Position numbers and translations under genes: made by a program
NCBI GenBank assembly: GCA_033220425.1
Contig: CM065646.1
Span: 3,355,501-3,419,500 of the forward strand
From: Lepraria neglecta
Lineage: Eukaryota; Ascomycota; Lecanoromycetes; Lecanorales; Stereocaulaceae
Length of the DNA: 64,000 bases
Direction: 5' to 3'
Shown here: positions 56,266-64,000 of the stretch, piece by piece
Layout: every line of letters starts with the position of its first letter
Numbering within the stretch: the first letter of the stretch is position 1
Notes under the pieces: model-generated
The model's database searches: none
Told to the model about the DNA's origin: nothing
What the model saw: the letters and a program-made list of their open reading frames with translations, nothing else

Positions 56266-56890
56266 GGCTCTTCTCTTACTTTCTTACTATTACTATCCTG
56301 AGCCTCGACGAATATTCCTGTGTTCTTAAAAGCTATTCCTACGGCGAGTATATACCGATCCGACTATTACAGAGCCGATCGGGGGGAAAACCAGCTAGAT
56401 TTTGGGTTTTTCCGCTCTAAACGATCCTATCTAGCCTCGTATTCGAAAGCAGCTCACCGTTCCTCCGTTTCAGGATCTTTCCGTAGAAACTACTATCCTT
56501 CTAACTAAAAGAATTTAGCGTAGGATCAGAATTAAGACGACTCTTATTAGAGCCGTTTTAAACTAATTAAAAAGAATACTATCTCTAAGCCAATTAGGTA
56601 ATATACCGCCCAGCCTAAGATAAACCTCGCCTACGCCTACTATCTGCGCCTATCTAGAAGCATTTTCTTTAATCTAGAGACGATCCTATTAGTCCCTCGA
56701 AGCCTTAATAGCCACCGTACTCGACGGTATATTATTAGAGATAACCGCTGTAAGCCCGCAAAGAGGGTCCCCGTAAGTTAAATATGATATTTAGAGCCCT
56801 CCTAGCCCTCCCTATAATACTTTTATACTTTCCCCTAAGAATTAAAGTAGGTACCCTTAGTAATACTATCAACGAAAGCTCCTTTGGAAA
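56266..56890 (+). other. Unassigned stretch upstream of ankyrin relic
   Basis: A plus frame at 56320-56508 reads RADRGENQLDFGFFRSKRSY and SKAAHRSSVSGSFRRNYYPS. With mutated continuations to 56780 it may be an exon of an unknown gene. Nothing else seen. Confidence 0.3.
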
Positions 56891-56895
56891 GTAAG

Positions 56896-57940
56896 ATACT
56901 ATATATTGATAACCTCGCTAAAGAGCTTCTGACGGAGATCCTATTGTATTCAGTCGAGGACTAGGAACAGTAAGTACCTGATACCTTAAACGTCCGTACC
57001 TTGTATTAATACTAAAGTGTCTATTATAAGTTGAAGAGCCACGTATTCGCTATAAGTAAGAGTTTTAACTAGTTATAGGGTCCTGGTACTCTATTATCGA
57101 ATATTAAGTGCTTATAATAATCAATAAATGGATTCCTACGGAATTCCGCCGCAGATTTCTCGACGTAGCTACGGATAATAATATGATCTTAATTAGAATA
57201 GCGTATATCTCTAAGAATACTTATCTACTGAAATATAATACGGATGATCTACTATTCCAGTAAAAGCCTTCTGCTAGTACGAAATTAACTCGTTTGAGAG
57301 GGTTTGAGCTATATCCTCGCGGGCTAATCGAGTTTGAAGCCTTAATCAAGGCTGCGGAGAACGATTGGTATATGATTATCAAGATCCTGATCGAGAACGG
57401 TGTTGAGTTTAACTATACGCCTCGCGAACGGACTATATACGATACGAGCCCGCTGTTCTAAAGCGCTTTAATAAGCAGTCAGCGAACAGTATAGGTATTG
57501 ATTATAAATAGGGCCGATGTAAATGCGCGGGTAGGTTCCAGGGAAACGACCGCTATATTCGGCGCGGTCTATACATTCAAGGAGAATCGGGCCCTTCTGG
57601 GCGTTAGCTCGCGTATCGACGACGAAATCGATAGACTCCAGGCTAAAAAAAGCCTCCTTATAACTCGCTTATTTTTAGAAAATAGAGCTGACCCCAGTAT
57701 TAAAACAAAGGAGAACCAAACGGTCCTGTAGCTGGCCGCAAGTTGCGGCTATAGCGAAACGATCCGGCTGCTTCTTGATACCGGAGCCAGGAAGTAACTC
57801 GAGGACCGTCTAATATTCAGTGATGGACATACTCTATTAATGACCGCCAGAATCCGTCGCTATGAAAACGCTATAAGCGTTCTCCTCGAGAACGGGGCTG
57901 ATATTAACGCCTGCTCCCAGAATAAGGGTAGAAGATTCAG
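56896..57940 (+). pseudogene. Ankyrin-repeat protein relic with F-box-like start
   Basis: N-terminal sequence IDNLAKELLTEILLYSVED looks like an F-box helix (L..E.L..I). Then follow LDVATDNNMILIRIAYI, FEALIKAAENDWYMIIKILI, ENGVEFNYTPRERTIYD, LFLENRADPSIKTKENQTVL, LAASCGYSETIRLLLDTGAR and AISVLLENGADINA, which are unmistakable ankyrin units. An open frame covers 57498-57731. Stops are few and of RIP type. Small frame changes may occur at 57130 and 57480. Ankyrin/F-box proteins of this kind are expanded in filamentous fungi; partners unknown. The C-terminus appears cut near 57940. Confidence 0.8.
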
Positions 57941-58240
57941 AAGTTTTAGCTGAATATCTATATTAAAATTTAATGGACGGACCTGAATTATACTCTTTGA
58001 ATATAACCTCGAGAGCCTTCGCTTTCGTACTCCATATCTAAAACCACGTTAGCCCACAAGCTCCGCGTAATCTATATACTTTAAATTTTTTCCTTTGAAG
58101 ATAAAGCTATACTTTATTAAGCCTTAGGTAGAGGCTAACATTTAGAGCTAATTGGTAGTAAAATCGCCGTCGTTTATATTCTGTGGCAGTGCCGAAAGGT
58201 GACGCGATATCCGGGGTGGTTAGGTACTTAGCACTCTGTT
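57941..58240. other. Spacer, no gene supported
   Basis: About 300 bases of RIP-mutated sequence between the ankyrin relic and a duplicated segment. Nothing recognised. Confidence 0.4.
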
Positions 58241-58730
58241 TCTTTGCCTTAGCTATCTCCGGCTATTAATATCTCAGGTTCTAAGCCACAGACAAAGTAG
58301 TGAATTCACTATGATATCGTAGGAGTTCCTTCTAATAGCCCCGCCTCCGCGTTGTAGCCGCCCTTAATCTAGCCTTTTGCCGTCGCTAATGCTTCCTCTG
58401 AATCCTCTAGGCCAAATACCGTATATTGAGCGGTCTGCGGCCAGTTTTTTCGGTAGCTAGGCCATCCTTATATTAAAGCGGCCTCGACTAGATGCTTACT
58501 TGAAAGAAGCCTCTAAAGACTATCGAGAACTTTAAAGGAGGTATTAGGAAAGTCGGGAAATATGCTATAAGGACCATATTGGCCCGCCCAATTATTCTCT
58601 CTTATATCGTAATTAGCGTACGGTAGAAATCCGAGTATGAAATCGCGTATCTCTAGAGCTTGGAGGGTCTCTAAAAAGGCGTAGTAAGTATCACGGTGTA
58701 AGATCTTGTAAAGCCATTCGTGGAATTTAC
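58241..58730 (-). pseudogene. Minus-strand coding relic; duplicated segment copy B
   Basis: 58241-58606 is the partner of 47471-47877. On the minus strand it reads, with few stops, GKFHEWLYKILHRDTYYAFL, ETLQALEIRDFILGF, NNWAGQYGPYSIFPDFPNTS, ALIQGWPSYRKNWPQTAQY-like and TVFGLEDSEEALATAKG. Four Trp and several Tyr/Phe residues are kept, so coding on this strand is likely. No family recognised. Sequence 58607-58730 extends the frame beyond the part shared with 47 kb. Confidence 0.55.
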
Positions 58731-58734
58731 CCTT

Positions 58735-60250
58735 ACGCCCCCTTAGAGAAGCTATTCGGTAGAGTACTAATGTAGATAGAGGAAAGACCCGGAGTATTCT
58801 ACTAGCCTATACTATTGACTGTTACCTACCTATATACTCTTGCTCGGCGAAGAAACCCCCCTAGCCCACCCATAATGGCGCCGGAAGTCTCAGCCCGGTG
58901 CGTAGGTTAGAAGCGTCCACAGTACATAGGCTTAAAGTCTCTAAGTCTTCACGGAAGCCTCTTGCCAGACCGTCAGGGATACCTCATATATAGTGAGCTT
59001 ATAAAGCTCTGGCGATATATACGGAGGAGGCTGAAATAAGGAGGCTTGAAATAGTGGATATTGCTGATATATTGGCTGACCGAATATAGGATTGTATAGC
59101 TAAGGGGCATGGAGAACTTCCGGCGATTACTATATATGTTGCGGTTGCTGGGGCTGGTACTAGTAGTATTATATAATCATTTGCTGACTTTTATTGATAA
59201 AGAGCTAGTTCTTGAGATCTCTCAGTCAACTCAACGAGGCGTTTAGTAAAGCCTTCTTTCAAGTCTTTTTTCTTTTGTATAGGGCACTAGCTATCGATCT
59301 CCTAAAGGGCCTTGCGTATCTAGGAGATAACCTAGTTACTTATTACCTGGAAAGTTGATAGTAGACCCGCCTACCGTACCAGCGATACTTTTAGCCCATG
59401 CTTCTTTCTAACTAGTATTGATTCGATAGTACTTATTGTTAAGGATATAGCAGAGCTCCAAAAGAAGACGTCCAATATGAGAATTCCACGTCTCTTCTAT
59501 CAAATCTTCCAGTGTAACTATCTCAATATTAACGCCTCTGTATACGGACTTGATCTTTGTAGTAATAGTAATATAGTCGCCTACTATATAAACACTATCT
59601 ATAGAATTATCAAGCTCTAGGGTAGAAAGTCCGTATTGAAATTATCCTTCAGCCAATCATCTTCTTTAATAGTATTCGTCTATTTAACCCTACTCCTCTA
59701 TTCCTTAGTCTAGGTTAATAAGAGGCTCTAATAAGATAAGTATATAGATTTTTCTGCTATTCTTCTTCTCTAGCCCCCTGACTAGCTTAATTAACTACTT
59801 TCCCTTCTCCTTCTCCTTCTACCGTTCTTAGTCTACCTTTATAGCCTTATTCCCTAAGGGCCGCCGCTTCGCTTCGCTCCGCTATAGTAGCCTACTAGTA
59901 GCCTACTAGAGATAAGTCTATCTTTATTTCTCCTGAGTAACTTTCTTCTTCTTAGCCCTTAAGAGGGCCTGACTTATAGTAAGACGCTAACTTGCTAACG
60001 GTAGACCCCAGGTTTCTCGTATAGGCTTGGGGGGCGCCTGTAGCCCTAGCTTCTTTTTGCCTCTACCATTCCTACTAGTAGTAGTACTATTCTCCGGCTG
60101 GTTATCAGCGAATCGTACCGCCTTTAGAGGATAATTACTCTTCCGCGCAGGTTGCTAGGGAGGCGGTAGGAGGGGTAGGAGGGGTAGTACCAGGTCGAGA
60201 GGAGCGCTGTCCAGGAATTATAATACCTTCGTGTTTATATACAGGCGGTT
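58735..60250 (-). pseudogene. Repeat-family gene, copy 3
   Basis: Matches 12530-14285 in order and orientation, including about 80 bp of Tc1-type transposase sequence at the left side (58735-58815). About 230 bp present in copy 1 (around 12840-13065) are absent, with TCTGGCG at the join near 59007. Pieces such as NFNTDFLRLEL-like and the Gln/Pro linker are recognisable. Stops are at partly different Gln positions from copy 1, so mutation continued after duplication. Confidence 0.65.
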
Positions 60251-60289
60251 TCTAGGCTTCAAAGTTAATATATAGTAGGTTATATAGTG

Positions 60290-60708
60290 ATTTTGCATAT
60301 AAATTTGTATAGGGATATATTAGAATACTAAGAAACCTATAAAATCATGAATACGCTAAATTCTATCGCCGTTCTTTCGCTCTATACAACAAGCCTTATA
60401 AATATACGGTTCTGTCTAAACCACGCCCTAGCCCGTGATTTTCTAGCTAGTCCGCTGTTACAATCGTTGCTGGTCGTTAGGGTACACTATTATAGGCCCA
60501 ACTAGGATATTATAATTAAGTACGTAGAGTTAATATATTCATAGTATCCTTACTCGCTGTATAATCTTTTTAATATTATTATCCGGAAGCCTTACTCTAT
60601 AGTAGTATTATAGTTCTTGAAGCCCGATAAAATAAAGATCCCCTTAATATCGAAGGATATTCTAGGCTTAGGGAGGACCGGCGTAGTACTCCGGTATAGG
60701 GAGTACAT
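60290..60708 (+). pseudogene. Protein-kinase relic, 5' fragment duplicate
   Basis: Duplicate of 14330-14720, ending abruptly after CCGGTATAGGGAGTAC, just before the ATP-binding Lys strand. The kinase domain proper is therefore missing here. Sequence after 60708 is unrelated. It forms, with the minus-strand copy 3, the same divergent pair as at 14 kb. Confidence 0.75.
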
Positions 60709-60861
60709 CGCGCTTTCCCAAAAGTTGCTGGGAAATCCCGAGTTGCCGAGCGCGCCGGTAGGGCTAATAGTTACGTTCAGCGGAATCAGCAACTCAATGT
60801 TACTAATAGTATCAAATCAGCTCGATCTGCAACTCAATACTGCTGATTTAACGATGTTAGG

Positions 60862-60990
60862 TCAGTTAGCAATTAGATGTTGCTGTTAGTATAATGTATA
60901 ACCAATTAGCAATTAGATGTTACTATTAGTATAATGTCTAACCAATTAGCAATTAGATGTTACTATTAGTGTAATGTCTAACCAATCAGC
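60862..60990. repeat. 40-bp tandem repeat, about 3.2 copies
   Basis: AGCAATTAGATGTT recurs at 60868, 60908 and 60948, exactly 40 bp apart, followed by an ACTATTAGTATAATGTCTAA-like segment. A decayed unit precedes at 60790-60860 (AGCAACTCAATGTT). It lies immediately past the break point of the kinase duplicate. Confidence 0.88.
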
Positions 60991-62009
60991 ATGTCTATTA
61001 TGCGTTTAGCCAGCTATTAGCTCAATCAATAATACAACGCTACTAATATACAGCTGCCAGTTTTCTTTTATTATGATTGATTACTTCTTATATAGTCTAT
61101 ACATTTCTACTAATTAGTAGCTGTATATCTTCTATACAAGGTGTAAGTAGGTAGTCGAATCTAAATAAAGTCTTCTATATATACAATCCGTTTGAAATAT
61201 AGCCACTGCCGATAGCTCCTTCAGTACATGAAAGCTCGTTATTAGTAATATCAATATAAGTTTAACTCGCGCTCATACTAATCCTTCTTCAACTTCTTCA
61301 CGGGTTATTTAACTACGCTTTCCTCGATTCTATAACGACCTATTATCCGCTAATCCGACTATATCTTCTACTCCTTATAATTCGAGTAAATGACCGAGAT
61401 AGAGAGTTGCGACGCCTAGTCACCGAACTGTTAGCGACACCTGGCAAAACTCCAGTAGATCAGGGGCGCATGTATTTCGCCCTTTTTTGCCCTTGTCCGA
61501 TTAGTATCCGACTCGGGTTTTGCACTGTCCGAGTGGTGTCCGACTCGGGTTTACCCTGTCCGAGTCGGATGAATATTTGGCTGGACGTTTCTTAATATTT
61601 CTTCTCGTAGTTTGCGGTCTCGTCGCTATTATTTCAGCAAAGTGTCGCTATAGATACTCAATATCCGACGAATTTGCTCCCTGTCTTCCCCGATAGACTT
61701 TATATACGATACCGCGAGCTTAATAACCTCCCTACTCCTTAGCTTACCGAAGTACCCGAATATTAGCAACGTGCGAGGGCCGTAGACTCGATACTAAAGC
61801 AAGCAAATATTGCACGCGCAAGACACTATATAGCCTGCTAACGTGATATAGCTATAATTAAATATACCGAAGAGAGGATTGATACCGCTGCGGTGATTGA
61901 AACTATAGGTTGGTTCTTTATATTAGAGGTTTTCGTTAAGACTAAAGCCTTAACTTTAGACGCGGCGAGGGCGGTTAGTAGCAGTATCTCTTCCGCTCTA
62001 TCGACCTAG
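60991..62009. other. Stretch with palindromic CCGACTCGG repeats, no gene supported
   Basis: TCCGACTCGGGTTT occurs at about 61508 and 61537, with complementary CCGAGTCGG near 61560, forming several alternative hairpins in 61495-61575. This is the sort of structure seen near the ends of hAT-like or other DNA transposons. A plus frame 61407-61595 crosses it but is not convincing as a gene. The rest is RIP-mutated with nothing recognised. Confidence 0.5.
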
Positions 62010-64000
62010 ATATATTTATAGTATTATCTCTCTTCCTTTTAAGGGTTTTTACTTAGGTTTATAGCGTTACCTGAGAAGGATTTAGTAGGAATTTAGCGTG
62101 GATTCGTCGCGCTGCCTTAGAATTGTTTATTAGGAATTTAGGGTGATATATCGTAGTATATTAGTCCTAGTCGATGAAACTGTTAATATAGAATATCTCT
62201 TTTCCTCTAACCGTTCCCGGTACTAGATAAGTACTTCACTCGATATTTAGTAGTCTATAGAAGCGGCGAGTATCTATTGTTCAAGGATTGAGTATAAGTG
62301 ACACCCGTGCCTTTTCAACTTCGACTATTCTATAGTAGTCTTATACCTACCCTAGATATCGATAATCAAAGACTTCTACAAGGGCAGCCTGTATACGAGT
62401 AGGTTGTTACTTAAAGTCCCTGTTACCAAGATCCTTTACCTCTATAACGACTAAGACCTTGCTAACCAACTTTCCCTCCTATATAGTTTCTGGGTTTCGA
62501 CTCTTATAGTCTTATTCTCGGACCTATACGTAATCTCTGCGCTAGGTAAAATACTACGAATATTTATAAGGTCTATAGACTACTAAATCCTTATAGAGAT
62601 GTCCTAAATCAGAGGAGTCCTCTCCTGTAGTCTTCCAATATACGAGGCCCGAATAGATATAGACCGGGTAGCTCTTAACCCAGCTGCAGTCTGCCTCCCT
62701 TCTATCGATATCTAGGTTCGAGGTTATACTACCTCTGCTTAGCGTTTTCGCTCGGTGCGCCTTAAGAAATACAGCCAGGCTTTGGAGAAACCTAGCTATA
62801 TTTAGCCATTCAGCCACATCTCTCGCCGTTCGCCAGTAACGACTATCGTATTTATATAGGTATCTTAATATATAGCGCTCTTCCGCGTCTACTCGCTATC
62901 CTAGTTAGTATAGATCTAGGAGGACCCCGGCCTTTATACTTTTCTTATCTTCTTGTTTTCTCCTCTAACTAAGTAATATAGGCTCCGTCTCTTAGAAATT
63001 TTTAATATCCCGTATAATTATTAACTTGATATAGCGTTCGTTATATTCTATCAATTACTCCTAGTAATCCTTATACTTATTTGTTCGGTTATAGTAATTC
63101 TTTAGTAATATCGGATATGCCCTTTCCGAGGCTTGGGTGCTATATCCATCCAGCGGACCGTAGTATCTAATCATATCAATATAATGACTAATACTATAGA
63201 ATTTGGGAAAGTTGAAAGTTTGCTCGCCCGTTTTCTTATTGACTGGCCTATATTTTCGAAATACCTCCTTAAGTAGATTAATCCTTTCTAACGCTGCGTT
63301 TATATATTCCAGTATCGCTTCGTCGTAGGATTAGTATCTTGCGAGTATAATAAAGTTAACGATAGCTCGTCCCGTATATAGTATATCTGGGTTTTTTTCG
63401 GATAATAGAGGAGCGAAGACGGGTATTATAATCCGTAATATCTCTTTACTCTCCTCTCCTATCTATTAGCTCAGCTTACTAAACTCCCGAAATCGCCTCA
63501 GCTTAGTGAATTTGGGTATAGCTCGAAACCGGGCGTCGATTAAGGCTTGTGCCTTAAGCTTTGTTCGTCCCTCTCCGATATACTCCCTAAGCTAGTCCAG
63601 GAGGTAGTTCAATAGCCCTTTAACCATTAATTAGTATAATATATTAAACATCTATAGTTAGTAGACGTTAACTGCGAAGTGGCCGTCTGTAAAGTTGGGC
63701 CGGTTATATACTATTATATCTAGTAACACCCTGGGCGTATTCTTATCGTACGTTTTTTGCATCTATAACTACTCTATAGTCTATTCAGGTATTCGCTTTA
63801 GATATAGTTTTTCAGGACATAGTCGTTCCTATTCATTTAGTGGTACTAAGTAGACTAGATAGTATTTACCGCTCTTGATCGAGGTTATCAAAACTTGTTC
63901 CTCGTAGTCGCCTAGTATAGACGCGAGTATTAGGTAGTATCGTCGTATTTATCCGTCTGCGTATATAATAAGGATCCCCTTCGGCGCCAGCTCCTTAAGT
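62010..64000 (-). pseudogene. Plavaka-type (CACTA superfamily) transposase, continues past window
   Basis: From the window edge the minus strand reads RRYYLILASILGDYEEQVLI, TSIKSGKYYLVYLVPLNE, then AKLKAQALIDARFRAIPKF-like, FSKLSQQIGEESKEILRIII and AIVNFIILARY. It continues EYINAALERINLLKEVFRKY, FNFPKFYSISHYIDMIRYYG, TQASERAYPILLKNYYNRTN and, near the C-terminus, EVEKARVSLILNP. The GDYPEQ.LVT...G.CP.C.VP, H.FNIPK.H...HY...I..FGT.DN..TE..ER.H.D..K..Y..TN signature is that of Plavaka transposases. Gln/Trp stops of RIP type are many, and the CPKC pair is changed. The 5' part lies outside; I did not find the terminal repeat. Confidence 0.8.

Noticed and set aside
1-64000. Search for a DUF3435 tyrosine-recombinase captain of a Starship
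   Set aside because: I did not find the RRG...N or QVMGH-type C-terminal signature or the N-terminal block in any frame, though RIP could hide it.
1-64000. tRNA, 5S rRNA and TTAGGG telomere repeats
   Set aside because: No B-box-like GGTTCGAATCC, no rRNA segment and no telomere array were seen.

Overview
The window looks like a gene graveyard from a filamentous ascomycete (Pezizomycotina). Almost all of it carries the mark of repeat-induced point mutation (RIP). CpA and TpG are scarce and TpA is very common. Former coding frames are studded with TAG and TAA where Gln or Trp is expected, while long stretches stay in one frame. Spliceosomal introns of 45-93 bp with CTAAC/CTAAT-like branch sites, FunK1 kinases, DUF3723, DUF6594, and Fot1- and Plavaka-type transposons all point to a filamentous ascomycete. 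I cannot name the species. I found no tRNA, rRNA, CRISPR array, telomere repeat or clearly intact gene.

Layout. 0-12 kb: a dispersed repeat copy (1-1625), a decayed gene with C-terminal repeats of about 20 residues (2.2-3.66 kb), a minus-strand fragment near 4 kb, an unassigned coding stretch (6.7-7.35 kb), a 25-bp tandem repeat (8.77 kb) and a long single-frame relic (9.57-11.2 kb). 12-24 kb: a Tc1-type transposase fragment, a repeat-family gene (minus) divergent from a protein-kinase relic (plus), a DUF3723 relic with a long coiled-coil repeat, a PARG-like (TIGR02452) relic, and unassigned minus-strand frames. 24.4-29 kb: an island of nearly normal composition with an Est1/SMG-like gene (four exons, two internal stops) and the AAA core of an ATPase. 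29-35 kb: minus-strand relics of a FAR1/MULE-type zinc-finger region, an Nma111-type HtrA protease, and a Myb/SANT protein with an acidic repeat tail.

35-48 kb: short direct repeats, a weak secreted-protein candidate, the second copy of the 1.6-kb dispersed repeat, a gene with 12-residue acidic repeats, an FKBP12 relic whose introns can still be placed, and a DUF6594 membrane-protein relic. 48-61 kb: repeat-family copies 2 and 3, a FunK1 kinase (727 codons still in one frame) with a tandem duplicate of its 3' end, a full-length Fot1/Pogo transposon (60-bp inverted repeats, TA duplication), an aminoglycoside-phosphotransferase-like kinase relic, an ankyrin relic and a kinase fragment. 61-64 kb: a CACTA-type Plavaka transposase on the minus strand that runs off the window.

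The genes do not form a pathway. They look like decayed duplicates of housekeeping genes (FKBP, Nma111, Est1, an AAA ATPase) and accessory families (FunK1, DUF3723, DUF6594, ankyrin, PARG-like) gathered in a RIP-mutated, probably heterochromatic, compartment. DUF3723 is a common cargo gene of Starship giant elements, but I found no tyrosine-recombinase captain here. All identifications come from reading translations by eye.
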